A DNA stretch of 57,438 nucleotides, from assembly GCF_005876955.1 (NCBI RefSeq), contig NZ_SSCL01000019.1, positions 1-57,438 of the forward strand. The letters run 5' to 3'. Under the pieces are notes generated by a model. The model was given only the letters and a program-made list of their open reading frames with translations. It ran no database searches and was not told where the DNA came from. This document shows positions 6,807 through 15,848 of the stretch, piece after piece. Both the position numbers and the translations under genes were made by a program. Numbering within the stretch: the stretch's first letter is position 1; each line of letters begins with the position of its first letter. The stretch is from Sinomonas gamaensis. GTDB taxonomy: Bacteria; Actinomycetota; Actinomycetes; Actinomycetales; Micrococcaceae.

Positions 6807-8546
6807 TTATGGTCCTGGTGATGGGTTCTCGGAGCAGTAGATCCGAGGGCTCCCCCAGGCAGCGAGAGTCGCGTTATAGCCGGGGAAGTCGAGTTGGAGC
6901 CGGAGTCTGGTAGCACCGGTGACATTGAGGTGCAGATTCTGCGGCTCGTTGTAATAGCCGATCGAACTTTGGGCCTTCTGTGCACCGTCGACGAACACTG
7001 TGAACGTTGCGCTGCTCGTTGGGCTGCTCGCCAGCGTGCTTATTCCTATCCCCGTTTCGAACGAGGTGCACTTGCCATTGAGCGCGAAGTCAACCCAGTT
7101 CTGTCGCATGTCCGTCGGGAGCTTCCCTTGGTACCGGTACACCATGCTCTTCGGGTATTTGGTCGTGCGGATGGTGGCCGTCCTCATGTCGTATTGGCCC
7201 CCGTCGTATGTTATTGCCCGAGTCTCCTCGTCATCGAGGCCGAACCACTTCTGACCAGCACCTGCGGTGTCCGTGGGGCTGGAAGTGGAGGAGGCTGTGG
7301 CAGGGGATGACGCGGCGGCTGAGCCCGGAAGAGCCACCGAGGCAGCGTTTCCCGCCTCGGCTCTGACGCTCCCGACGACTGGGTTGACGCCGTTGAGTGT
7401 ACGCATGAGGTTCGCGTGAGAGCAGGGGAGGCCGCCGGGGCTGAACAAATCGAGAGGGTTGCCACTGCGGACGTCGCCGTCTCGGGCGTACTGGACGGAC
7501 CCGTAGCGCCCGAACAGCTGCACTGCGCAGGGGTCATTGTTCGTGCTTGTCGATCCCGAAAGTGCAGAATCATTTGTCACTGGGCCGTCGCCAATGTTGA
7601 TCGCGGGATCGGATGCGAGGGTGAAGAAGTCTATTCCGCGCACGTTGATCGTTCCGTCTACTGCATGAACAGGCATGCCCGCCGGCCACTGCGGCAGCGC
7701 AGCAAGTTCGCTTGATCCGGTCCGGAGTGCGCGTCCACCGTCGGAATCTAGGCTGCCGACGAACGGTGGGATCGCCGAACATGGGCCTCCGATCTTACCC
7801 CCTGTCGTATAGACGCGCCCGCAGGCCTGGAGGAATAACCAAGCTGCTGCCAGCGCTCCCGTGGCGAGGTTGTCGTCGCCAGTGAGCACGCCAATCTGTG
7901 ATGCACCGCCCACAGCGGCTAGCGCTCTAGCGATGTCGGAGCCGGTGTTTGGCGTACCGAAAGTGTCCACACTTGCGACCCGTGCGGAGATCGGCTGCCC
8001 CGTGCTGTCCTTCTGCGCGAGGGCGAAGCGGGTCGCAAGGCCTCCCATGGAGTGGGCTACGACGGCGGCCTTCCTGCCGAAGTGTCCCGTGAGGCACTCG
8101 ATGGCCGATGCGAGCTTCGGCCCAATGTTTGAGTCGGTTACCCAGCGGCTAGCGTACTGGCTGTAGTCGAAGTCGTACACGGCCACTCCTGGGATCGACT
8201 GCAGTCTGCCCGTCAGGGAGGTGGCTATCGATAACGGCTTTCCGCCGTCGAAACTATCTCCGAAAAGGTTGGCTGGCTGTTCGAAGTTGTTAGGGCCTCC
8301 CGTCCAGCCGTGGACGAGTATTACGGGCATAGCCTTGCCGTCGGCGTCTGGTTTCGGCGTGATGGGCTGGCCGCTCGGGTCCTTGTCCTTCACGGGAGCT
8401 GGATAGACTCCGAATTGCTCGTCACATCCCTCGTACAGGAAGCTTCCAGGAGCCGGGGTTGCATCGGCAAGGGCCGCATTGATTCCCGCTCCTGTGGCCA
8501 GCAGGAGCGCCAAGGCCGCCGCAGTGATGCGATTTGACGTTTTCAC
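6807..8546 (-). CDS. Secreted alpha/beta-hydrolase (lipase/esterase) with a C-terminal NPCBM-like domain
   Basis: About 579 residues, exported by a Sec signal (cleavage near residue 28, after ALA). HGWTGG at 79-84 forms the oxyanion-hole region and the nucleophile elbow AHSMGG places the catalytic Ser at 166, as in PGAP1/LipA-type lipases. A Ser/Thr-rich linker (about 415-440) separates it from a C-terminal domain resembling NPCBM carbohydrate-binding modules (FALNGKCTSFETGIGI and GATRLRLQLDF). This suggests action on an acylated wall glycan or glycolipid (inference). GTG 8546 follows AGGAGGG and overlaps the upstream stop (GTGA), so it is translationally coupled to the anchored protein before it. 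The same frame runs open to 9086, but that part is a shadow. Confidence 0.82.
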   Translation of the reverse strand: MKTSNRITAAALALLLATGAGINAALADATPAPGSFLYEGCDEQFGVYPAPVKDKDPSGQPITPKPDADGKAMPVILVHGWTGGPNNFEQPANLFGDSFDGGKPLSIATSLTGRLQSIPGVAVYDFDYSQYASRWVTDSNIGPKLASAIECLTGHFGRKAAVVAHSMGGLATRFALAQKDSTGQPISARVASVDTFGTPNTGSDIARALAAVGGASQIGVLTGDDNLATGALAAAWLFLQACGRVYTTGGKIGGPCSAIPPFVGSLDSDGGRALRTGSSELAALPQWPAGMPVHAVDGTINVRGIDFFTLASDPAINIGDGPVTNDSALSGSTSTNNDPCAVQLFGRYGSVQYARDGDVRSGNPLDLFSPGGLPCSHANLMRTLNGVNPVVGSVRAEAGNAASVALPGSAAASSPATASSTSSPTDTAGAGQKWFGLDDEETRAITYDGGQYDMRTATIRTTKYPKSMVYRYQGKLPTDMRQNWVDFALNGKCTSFETGIGISTLASSPTSSATFTVFVDGAQKAQSSIGYYNEPQNLHLNVTGATRLRLQLDFPGYNATLAAWGSPRIYCSENPSPGP

Positions 8547-9043
8547 TGGCCCTCCTGAAGGGTGCCGAAGACCTTCCAATTGCCGTTCTCCCGGACCATG
8601 AGCACCGTGTAGCGTGTTGCTCCGCCTTGGGCTGGTGAAAGCTCGACCGCGACACTGCCCGTCGTATCGCTGCCTTGGTCCCATGAATTGGGAATTGTTT
8701 GAGTCTTCGAATCTGACGGAATCCCTGAGGCTGCTCGCGAACGGAACGGGCTCGATGATGCCACTTCTCCTGAGGGGTCCGAAGGAAGCCTGGCGATCGC
8801 GTCGCTGATCTCCTGGGGAACCGGCCGCAGGGTCTCGGTGGGGGAAGGCGACTGCGGCGGCGTCGCCGAGATTGCCTCTGCAGGCGCACTGGCGGCGGGC
8901 CGGCTCAAGAGGAACGATCCCACTGCTAGAACAATTGCGAGTAGGACTATCAGGCCGGCACCAGCGAGGATCAATCGGCGACGCTTTTCCACATAACCAG
9001 ATCGCCCGATACGACCAGTGCATGCAAGCTTGCCATGTGACAC
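8543..9043 (-). CDS. Single-pass membrane-anchored protein, partner of the lipase
   Basis: About 166 residues with one membrane span (LILAGAGLIVLLAIVLAVGS, about residues 24-43) after a basic cytoplasmic tail, a Pro/Ser linker and a small extracytoplasmic domain ending YTVLMVRENGNWKVFGTLQ. That ending resembles the NTF2-like fold seen at the end of many such proteins. It overlaps the lipase start by four bases, so the two are coupled and may act together at the cell surface. Start uncertain: GTG 9043 has no clear ribosome site, and GTG 8992 would place the start just before the KRRR anchor. Confidence 0.65.
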   Translation of the reverse strand: MSHGKLACTGRIGRSGYVEKRRRLILAGAGLIVLLAIVLAVGSFLLSRPAASAPAEAISATPPQSPSPTETLRPVPQEISDAIARLPSDPSGEVASSSPFRSRAASGIPSDSKTQTIPNSWDQGSDTTGSVAVELSPAQGGATRYTVLMVRENGNWKVFGTLQEGQ

Positions 9044-9082
9044 TGGCGTTTGGCGTCGGCTGTTCGGGGGACACCGGACCGC

Positions 9083-10146
9083 TCATCGGAGGATGGCAGG
9101 ATTGCTCTCTCTCGAAGGGGGATTCGGTGTTGACAAAGACTTTGCGATGGCACTCGACACCTCGGAGGTGAGCGCTTCGTAGCCGGCCTCAGTAGGGTGG
9201 AGGAGCTCTTGCCCGCCCGCCACGTGCCGTTCTGCCTCGAGTAGGCCGCCGAAGGTCACTGTATGCACGAGGGGGTCCGGTTGGCAGGCACCATGACCGG
9301 CGAACGCTTCTTGGGTGGAGGCCACGAACTTGACTCGGTATCCATCAACAGCGGCGTCCGCAGCCGCCTTTCGTATCGCGTTGTCCACAGTTTCTATCAG
9401 CTCGGCCCCGAAGGCAGCCTCGTCGGAGGCCAGTGACCCGCAGTCGCCGCCGCTTGGTTGATCGAAGATCTGGGGATACGCAGGGACATACAGCGATGCT
9501 CGACTCCCCGTGACGATCGATTCATAGAGTGCCTTCAGCCGGGGTTCCAAGGCTCGGGCCTCAGAAAGGGCGCGTTCAGTGCGAACACGGTCGGCCGTGC
9601 AGTCCTCGGCGCTGAGCACGCACTGATTGCGTAGGTCGGCGAAGCCTATGTCGTTACCGCCGATCCAGAGGATGACGATGTCAGGACTGAACGCGCGTAT
9701 GCGGTCGATCTGCGGCGGCTCCGGCGGATCGTTGTAGAGCTCGTCGCCCTGCGGGCCTGCTATCGACGCCGTGACTGCCCGAGAGCATGCGAAATCTGCC
9801 ACAGTGGCGCCGGTGCCGGCGAGGAGTCCTAGCGTGCTCCTGTGGCACCGGGCATGCGGCTGATCGGTGGCGGCAGATAGGCGCCTGCGCCTTCGCCCGA
9901 CGCTATTGAGTCTCCTGCCAACGCGATCCGCAATCCTACGAGGCTGGGAATCGGTGCCTGGCTAGACGGTGCAGACGGTAGGGGAGCTGTGCCCGAAGCC
10001 CGATATGGATCTGGGGCTGTGCAGGCCGACGCGAGGGTGGCGACGGCAAGGATGGCCACACACTTAAAGACGCCTCTCGGGCCGCACAGCCTCCCTAATC
10101 TGTCGCGGCCCGAGGGATCATGCTGACGTTTTCGCTCACCTGTCAA
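9083..10146 (-). pseudogene. SGNH/GDSL hydrolase lipoprotein with one frameshift
   Basis: Two adjoining frames give a complete SGNH hydrolase. The first carries a lipoprotein signal (VAILAVATLASAC, lipobox LASAC) and block I GDSIASGEG with the catalytic Ser. It stops at 9829, while the next frame continues CHRSTLGLLAGTGATVADFA, then WIGGNDIGF (blocks III) and LLHPTEAGY with the catalytic His. One missing base near 9845 joins them. Family members hydrolyse esters of lipids or wall glycans outside the cell. The start is unclear: TTG 10146 overlaps the previous stop, and ATG 10194 would overlap that gene by about 60 bases. It lies between the lipase pair and the zinc-ribbon gene on the same strand. 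Confidence 0.75.
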
Positions 10147-12142
10147 ACGACGCCGATGCGTACGCGTACGACGATCGGGAGGAGGAGTAGCCATAGAGTG
10201 TTGTTTCCTGGACGTCGAGCTTGACCTGGTGGGCTCCCGGGTCGAGGTGGATCTTGGTGGATCCGTAGCCGAGGTTGTTCCTGTGGCCGTCCACAAGTAC
10301 GGAGTAGTACGCCCGGCTGTCGAAGCTTGCAGACTGGGTGATCGTCAGGTCTGCCCCTCCGGGTCCCACTGCCTCGACGCCAACTGGGGAATCGGCGCTA
10401 AGAGAGCCCTGGCTACAGCCGCACGAGGTGAAGACCCCCTCATTGACCGGGTGTGCGAGCTTGACAGTCGCCGTGACCTGGCCAGGCTTCAGGGCTGTGA
10501 AGACAGCCACGTATTCCCCTGCATCAAGGACAGCCGTGCCCTGCCCGTATTCGGTCTTGCCGTCCTTCGCGTAGAAGCGTGTCGATGCGCCCGTGCCGCC
10601 TTCTGAGGCGTTCGAGATTACGGAGCGGCGGTCGACCTTGAATGTGCGCACCGCAAACCCGGCATCGTTGAACTTCACGTCGGTGGCCTGGTCGAGCTGG
10701 ACGGACCCTTGCGCGTTCTGCCCCTGCATAAGGTTAGCGAGCCGGAGGGCTTGGTCGTTGCTGAGACCGCTGGCGATGCTCACGACGTGATCGGCGATGC
10801 TGTCGAGGAGGCTGACCTTCCATTTGCCGTGCTCGTTCACGGTCGTGAGGGCGAACTTCCCGTCCTTGGCGAAATAGGAGAGCGGGTCGAGGGCGCCGTA
10901 GTACTGCTGCAGGAACGCCGATGGCTGGAGGCATTGGTTGTAGTTCGTCCCGCTTGCGCATCGGTCGTTCAATGAGAACCGCGCACCGTTCCATATGGTG
11001 CCTTCGAGTCGGCTGACAACGGCTTGGCCTCGGGACGCGTCCTGCTGCCCGTCCGTGAACTCCGCGGCAGTGACAGCCGCGTGGAAGTAGGTCTTGTCAG
11101 CCTTGTCCAGGATGTGGGAGTAGAGGTATCCTGCGCGGGCTTCGTCGTCCACGAGGTTGGCAGCCAGCTGGGCAGGATTGAGGCTCTGCGCCGAATTCAC
11201 TGCATTTGTTGCCGCTTCATGAGGGGAATTCGCTCCCTCAGGCAGTGTCGTGGGGATTGTGCCTCGGGGGAGGCCGAGGTTCGAATTGATCGCATCCAGG
11301 AGCGTCATCGTGCCGCTTATGAACCAGCGGCCGTCGTTTCGTACCGCCACAAGTGTCAGGTTGCCGATCTTGGAGAGGTCCGTCTTGGATTCTGTGGGGT
11401 TGTAGTTGCCCGAGTGATCGACGAACGCGCGGATGAGCCCCTTCGTGGCCTTGGGATCGATCTTGACGTCGATCTGCCCTTGAGGAACTTTCACCAAGGC
11501 GACGTCGTCCGAGACCTTGGTGACCTGAGTGCTGACTCCTGTGATGCTGATGTCGACACCGTCGAAGTCGAGTCCGGTCCCGGCGTCAGCGCTGGATTCG
11601 TTGCTGCTCCTCTTGGCAGCGTCGACGATGCCGGAGGTTGAGATCTTGTCCTGAACGGCCTTTTGGGCCCGCGCGAGTGCGTCACGCTCTCGTGGCGAAA
11701 CCATCGAGAGCGTGCCTAGAAGATCTTTTTTCTGTATGGATTCGATTGTCGAGGTCACAACCGCTTCGGGAGAATCAGCGCCCCCGCGGAGGATGTTGGA
11801 CGCGATCACCCACCCTGTGATGATTAGGGCGAGGAGAACAAGGCTGGCGCTGGAGATCAGGATCACCCTGCGGGATAGGTGCAGCTTCGCTTTCGGTAGA
11901 GACCAGCCTTTTGTGTTGTCACTTCGGCTCTCGAACGCGGAGGGCGGCTGCTGTCCCGCGCCCGACTCTGTGGGGGATAAAGCCTGCGGAGGTTGGCTTG
12001 GGAGTGGGGGAGCCTTGAGAGCGGGAGCTTGAAGGGGCGAGCCACAAGATCCACAGAATCGAGCGGCCTCGCTGGCTTCCGAGCCACAGGAAGTACAGAA
12101 TTGCCGCCTCGTGGTGGCGGAGTCGTCGTGGATTGTGGTCAT
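10136..12142 (-). CDS. Zinc-ribbon membrane protein with large extracytoplasmic region
   Basis: About 668 residues. An N-terminal zinc ribbon (Cys at 16, 19, 30, 33) faces the cytoplasm. A Pro-rich linker leads to one membrane span (about 92-115, VILISSASLVLLALIITGWV). The outer part holds two similar alpha/beta modules of the NTF2-like type (EAVVTSTIESIQKKDLLGTL near 125 and a second around 330-440) and a C-terminal PEGA-like beta segment (HLDPGAHQVKLDV). The plan recalls TcaA-type proteins, but I do not claim orthology. It begins with a clean ATG. It heads the minus-strand run with the SGNH hydrolase and lipase, suggesting a cell-envelope role. Confidence 0.75.
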   Translation of the reverse strand: MTTIHDDSATTRRQFCTSCGSEASEAARFCGSCGSPLQAPALKAPPLPSQPPQALSPTESGAGQQPPSAFESRSDNTKGWSLPKAKLHLSRRVILISSASLVLLALIITGWVIASNILRGGADSPEAVVTSTIESIQKKDLLGTLSMVSPRERDALARAQKAVQDKISTSGIVDAAKRSSNESSADAGTGLDFDGVDISITGVSTQVTKVSDDVALVKVPQGQIDVKIDPKATKGLIRAFVDHSGNYNPTESKTDLSKIGNLTLVAVRNDGRWFISGTMTLLDAINSNLGLPRGTIPTTLPEGANSPHEAATNAVNSAQSLNPAQLAANLVDDEARAGYLYSHILDKADKTYFHAAVTAAEFTDGQQDASRGQAVVSRLEGTIWNGARFSLNDRCASGTNYNQCLQPSAFLQQYYGALDPLSYFAKDGKFALTTVNEHGKWKVSLLDSIADHVVSIASGLSNDQALRLANLMQGQNAQGSVQLDQATDVKFNDAGFAVRTFKVDRRSVISNASEGGTGASTRFYAKDGKTEYGQGTAVLDAGEYVAVFTALKPGQVTATVKLAHPVNEGVFTSCGCSQGSLSADSPVGVEAVGPGGADLTITQSASFDSRAYYSVLVDGHRNNLGYGSTKIHLDPGAHQVKLDVQETTLYGYSSSRSSYAYASASFDR

Positions 12143-12385
12143 TGCGATGTCCCCCTCGAATCCTGGCTGTACGAGATCGGCGCAGCCAGCCCAGAACTTT
12201 CTTCTTATCTATCCGCTTTGGCCAGGTCCGATTTCAATCCGCAGCGGTTCGGAAGGTCCTGCTCGTCCTCTGAAAAGTGGACACGGTTGGCAGATGGGAC
12301 GAGCGGTTCCGCGTTTGCCCGCGGCTCAGGATGGCAGGTGGAAGGGGCTGGAGGGAGCTGTGACGACGATTCACTGTTCTCGGGT

Positions 12386-13726
12386 CTACAAACTCGCCGA
12401 TGGGGACGCGGAGACGAAGCCTCGGCTGCTCGAGGAGCTCGTTGCGGTGCTCAGGTCCGCGTCTCGAATCGCTGCCCCTCCTTGCTGGGCGACGAGCCCG
12501 TCTTCCCACACTGTCCATCCATCGAGGGATGCAATTGGGTAGTGCCCAGTGGGGTTAGGAGTGGTTGTGTTCCCGCTGACGTCGACGACCAGCTTCTGAT
12601 CCGTCGTTTCGATGTAGAGGTACTTGCCGTTGAGGGCTTTGAAGGTTGCTCTCAAGGCATTGGCCCGTTCAGGAGGCAGGGACCATTTCTGAGCTCCTGT
12701 GCTTGCGTCAATTACGCTGAAGATTTTCGTTGCGTTGTAGTTGGTGTCGGCCCCTTGAAAGCCTTCTTCGCCGGCGAGATCGCCCTTGGTGAGGGAGCCC
12801 ATTGCGCACGCGAGGCCGTTCGGGATCGTGACGCATGAGTCGTTGTATGTGTCCGAGTTGACCTGCTCCCGGTATATCGCGTGCTTCGGGTCCGGGAATG
12901 TAACGGATGGGTGGATGGTGCAGAACCCGTACGCTCCGGGCCCCTGCGTGTATCCCTTGAGGGGTGTGCCGTCTGAGACGTTCACGATGGAGGTTTTGTG
13001 GCAGTATGGCGACGGTTTCTCATGTGAGTCCATGATGACGACAAAGCCGCTTGGCGGGGCCTCGTCGCGCTGATAGATCGAGCCCGGGCTTGTCCACATT
13101 TGACTTCCCGAGCGGGCGTCAAAACCAACGGTTGATGTCTGCCCGCCCGATTCGACGACCGTCGCGACTACGTTGTCGTTGGAGCCGTGAATCTCAAAGG
13201 GCAGCGATTCGTCCGACTTCGCCTCCGCGATCTGGTGTGAGTCTCCCACCTTGCCGCTGACCGGATCGTATGTCTCGAGGACGGCTATTTTCTTCTCTGG
13301 GTCCAGACCCGAGGCTGGTACTCGCAAGTCCATCAGGACGGCGAGGAGGGGCCTCTCCGTGGGGCCTATTCCTGCGATGTTCCAGCCCTGGACTTCGCCT
13401 TGGACGCCAGCTGAAAGGGCTGAAATCGGTACATCGAACGTCCCCTTCCCCGGCAGGAATACTTGTGTCGATTTCCCGTAGCCGCCAGTTGGGCGGGAAG
13501 GGACCAGGAAGTGTCCCATGACGTGCGTCCCTGGGGAAACCAAGGCTCGGGGTGTTTCGGTGGGTGTAGGAGTGGGAGTGGGTGTTGCTGAATAGGCCGG
13601 AGCAGGGGAGCTTGGAGGCGGAGTTGTGGCTCCCGTTGCTTGCGGTGAACCGCAAGCAGCCAGCGCCAGAATGGGTGAGGCTATGGCTGCCAACCATGGG
13701 ACGGTCTTGCCAGCTTTTGGTCGCAT
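12386..13726 (-). CDS. Lipoprotein with PQQ-type beta-propeller repeats
   Basis: About 446 residues. The signal peptide ends in LALAAC (Cys near residue 25), followed by a Thr/Pro linker and then a domain of repeated beta strands. Typical PQQ/WD-like blades appear, for example VGFDARSGSQMWTSPGSIY, FSVIDASTGAQKWSLPPERA and KYLYIETTDQKLVVDVSGN. Such lipoproteins are extracytoplasmic and probably bind a ligand or partner rather than PQQ. AGGAA five bases before ATG 13726 fixes the start; the TTG just upstream is less likely. The Ser-rich C-terminus is probably disordered. The 243-bp gap to the next gene downstream shows no gene. Confidence 0.75.
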   Translation of the reverse strand: MRPKAGKTVPWLAAIASPILALAACGSPQATGATTPPPSSPAPAYSATPTPTPTPTETPRALVSPGTHVMGHFLVPSRPTGGYGKSTQVFLPGKGTFDVPISALSAGVQGEVQGWNIAGIGPTERPLLAVLMDLRVPASGLDPEKKIAVLETYDPVSGKVGDSHQIAEAKSDESLPFEIHGSNDNVVATVVESGGQTSTVGFDARSGSQMWTSPGSIYQRDEAPPSGFVVIMDSHEKPSPYCHKTSIVNVSDGTPLKGYTQGPGAYGFCTIHPSVTFPDPKHAIYREQVNSDTYNDSCVTIPNGLACAMGSLTKGDLAGEEGFQGADTNYNATKIFSVIDASTGAQKWSLPPERANALRATFKALNGKYLYIETTDQKLVVDVSGNTTTPNPTGHYPIASLDGWTVWEDGLVAQQGGAAIRDADLSTATSSSSSRGFVSASPSASL

Positions 13727-13766
13727 CAATTTCCTATCTGATTTCGGCGTTTGCCTGGCACGTCGT

Positions 13767-14486
13767 TTATTCCTGCGACCATGAAGTTTCGGGTCGGCTG
13801 GCGGTCTGCCGATGGTCGGTGCCGGCGGGCTGTATGGCAGGAGTAGGCGGGCTTTGCCGTCGAATCACGACGATTCGCTGGCAATTAGCCATCATCTGAT
13901 CACGCAAGATCTCTATTTCGCTCGATCCGAAGATCGCCTGCTCGACAGCTTCGCCGGCATACCGCTGAGTACCTGTGAATGCAGCAGCGATGCCTATGAG
14001 TCCACGAAGGGTGTGAGCGGTCTTGGCGCTGATCAGCGCGCGTCCGAGGCTTCTATCGATCCGGTAGACGGACAAGGCATCGATACCGTCCAGAGGCCAG
14101 CACACGAAGATGATTCCGTCCGGTCGGCAAAGGCGCTTGGCCTCCCGGAGGACCGCTCTCGGGTCGGGGTGCAGATGCAGGACATTGCACAAGAGCACGC
14201 ACTCAGCAGATGCCGATGGTAGCCCTGTCGCCTCGATCCTCCCCACAAGAAGACCCTGGTCGATTCGATTCCTCTGAATGGCTCGCCTGAGCATGGCGGG
14301 GGACCTGTCGACGCCAAGGACGTGTGCCCTTTGCCGGCTCGTCATGAGCCCGGTCCCGCACCCCAGGTCTACGACAGTGCTTGCATGACCTGTGTGGGTT
14401 TCGGCAGCCGCGGCAAGGGCCTCGGTCAGTGGCGAGGCCCAGATCGCGTCATAAACGGTTGCGTAGAGCGACCAGAAGGCATGCAC
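13767..14486 (-). CDS. Class I SAM-dependent methyltransferase
   Basis: About 239 residues. Motif I VVDLGCGTGLMT (about residues 34-45) binds S-adenosylmethionine. VLGVDRSPAML is motif II and ECVLLCNVLHLHPDP motif IV, followed by LREAKRLCRPDGIIFVCWP, the layout of UbiE/BioC-like enzymes. The substrate is unknown. GTG 14486 follows GAGAGGCGG by a short spacer and gives the family-like opening VHAFWSLYATVYDAIW; the frame open to 14873 upstream is a shadow of two small genes. It starts 11 bases after the 38-residue membrane protein, so the three genes form one operon. The C-terminal 25 residues look disordered. Confidence 0.82.
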   Translation of the reverse strand: MHAFWSLYATVYDAIWASPLTEALAAAAETHTGHASTVVDLGCGTGLMTSRQRAHVLGVDRSPAMLRRAIQRNRIDQGLLVGRIEATGLPSASAECVLLCNVLHLHPDPRAVLREAKRLCRPDGIIFVCWPLDGIDALSVYRIDRSLGRALISAKTAHTLRGLIGIAAAFTGTQRYAGEAVEQAIFGSSEIEILRDQMMANCQRIVVIRRQSPPTPAIQPAGTDHRQTASRPETSWSQE

Positions 14487-14496
14487 GCGCCGCCTC

Positions 14497-14613
14497 TCAG
14501 CTCGGGCGCTGGCGGTTGGCCCTGTCCTGTTCAGCCCGCTTGCGGACGTACTCTCGCCCCCATGCGACTGCAGCGATGATGCCGATGAAGATGATCCCGT
14601 AGATGATCTCCAT
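14497..14613 (-). CDS. 38-residue single-span membrane protein
   Basis: This gene is too short for routine calling. ATG 14613 opens MEIIYGIIFIGIIAAVAWGR, one membrane helix, followed by a charged tail (EYVRKRAEQDRANRQRPS) and TGA at 14497. It sits four bases after an 80-residue membrane protein and 11 bases before the methyltransferase, all on the minus strand. The helix-plus-basic-tail pattern and tight spacing argue that it is real. Function unknown; perhaps it anchors or regulates the methyltransferase. Confidence 0.6.
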   Translation of the reverse strand: MEIIYGIIFIGIIAAVAWGREYVRKRAEQDRANRQRPS

Positions 14614-14617
14614 GGGT

Positions 14618-14860
14618 TCACCAGATGACCCACTTGCTGCCCGGAAGCAGCAGGTAGATCCCGTAGGCCATGCAGAGGGGCCCCGCCCACCAGCCGCCCC
14701 TCGCGAAAACGGCGATCAGCAAGATGACTCCGATGATCAGCAGGATGACGCCCCAGGCCTTGGTCAGGAACCAGCCGATGCCGTGGGCAGCAGCGCCGGC
14801 CCCGTGAGCGACCTTGTCGGCGACCTCCCAGCCGGTCATCTTCGAATTGTCGTTCGTCAT
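14618..14860 (-). CDS. Small membrane protein, first gene of the methyltransferase operon
   Basis: About 80 residues with two hydrophobic helices (WGVILLIIGVILLIAVFARG and AGPLCMAYGIYLLLPGS) after a short soluble N-terminus (MTNDNSKMTGWEVADKVAHG). ATG 14860 has GGGGCAGAGGG directly before it. The longer frame to 15085 runs through the divergent promoter region and is rejected. No family is recognised; it probably forms a small envelope complex with the next gene. Confidence 0.65.
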   Translation of the reverse strand: MTNDNSKMTGWEVADKVAHGAGAAAHGIGWFLTKAWGVILLIIGVILLIAVFARGGWWAGPLCMAYGIYLLLPGSKWVIW

Positions 14861-15088
14861 CCCTCTGCCCCATCTGTAGCGGATTGCCCTTATGCGCTCC
14901 GTTCTAGACCCGTGTTGCAGGGCCGGGCCCCACATGCGGCGAAGATCCACGGCAGTGTCGGCCATTCGGGGGACGCACGTCACCTGCACGGAGGACAAGC
15001 AGAGAAAACTGAGGGCCAAGCTCGTCCTGGGCACTCTGGAGGGCACCCACACTCTTTGCGAATGGACGCTGGCAAGGAAGGGCAAATC

Positions 15089-15805
15089 ATGAGAAGCGCA
15101 ATCTGGGCACGAAAGAATCGCAAACGCGGGGCGGCAACTCGTGCCTTTGCCATACTCGCAGTGGGCACCACCTCGTTATCTGCAACTGGATGCACAAGCT
15201 ACAGCCCCTTGACGGACAAGGACCTGCGCGCGGCGTGGACATCCGTCAGCGGTTCAGCGAGCGACCCATCGAATGGACCCCTAGGCGTCCTGCGAGACTC
15301 GAAGGACAACACGAAGTTCAGCCCGGAGTCGTGCGCGAATCTGATCGGCCTCGAGGACGGCACACCGTTCGGGTACGACGATCTCGACTCGCACGATCCA
15401 GGCTACATGGGCAACGTCAAGTCCCCGTCAGCGCCCCCTCCGGCACTAGGAGCGGTGGTGCCCCCTTCGCCCGGTGGCTACCTCGCCGGCATTCGCCTTT
15501 TCCAGGACGAGCAGAAGGCGACCACATACTTCGACGGCGTGGTGGCAGCACTTCACGGCTGCGGAAACAGCACTCAAAACTACAGGGGCACCGCCGAATC
15601 GGTCCGCTGGCGGCTCAGGGCTTCGCCAGATCCAAACGCCGTTGCCTGGGATCACGGAGGGAGCGGAGCTTCGGGAATAATAGTCCGACGACAGAACATC
15701 GTCATGGTCGCGTATACGGTCACTTCCACACCTATCGACGTTGTGTCAGACGCCCGCATGTTCGAAACGAAACTCGGCGGCGGTCCGGATTCAGTTGCAG
15801 AATGA
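15089..15805 (+). CDS. Lipoprotein with extracellular sensor-like domain
   Basis: About 238 residues. An Arg/Lys-rich start and a hydrophobic core end in the lipobox SATGC (Cys near residue 36). The folded part contains SPESCANLIGLEDGTPFGY and a second Cys pair region (ALHGCGNSTQNYRG), consistent with a disulphide-stabilised domain. It resembles the lipoprotein at 5716 in plan and may share its PknH-sensor-type fold. AAGGAAGGGC precedes ATG 15089; the frame open upstream to 14603 is a shadow. It is divergent from the methyltransferase operon across 228 bp and converges with the kinase-like gene. Confidence 0.7.
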   Translation: MRSAIWARKNRKRGAATRAFAILAVGTTSLSATGCTSYSPLTDKDLRAAWTSVSGSASDPSNGPLGVLRDSKDNTKFSPESCANLIGLEDGTPFGYDDLDSHDPGYMGNVKSPSAPPPALGAVVPPSPGGYLAGIRLFQDEQKATTYFDGVVAALHGCGNSTQNYRGTAESVRWRLRASPDPNAVAWDHGGSGASGIIVRRQNIVMVAYTVTSTPIDVVSDARMFETKLGGGPDSVAE

Positions 15806-15848
15806 GGCCGCCATCCCGCAGAAACCTTCTCCTGTTCCTGAGACTGCC

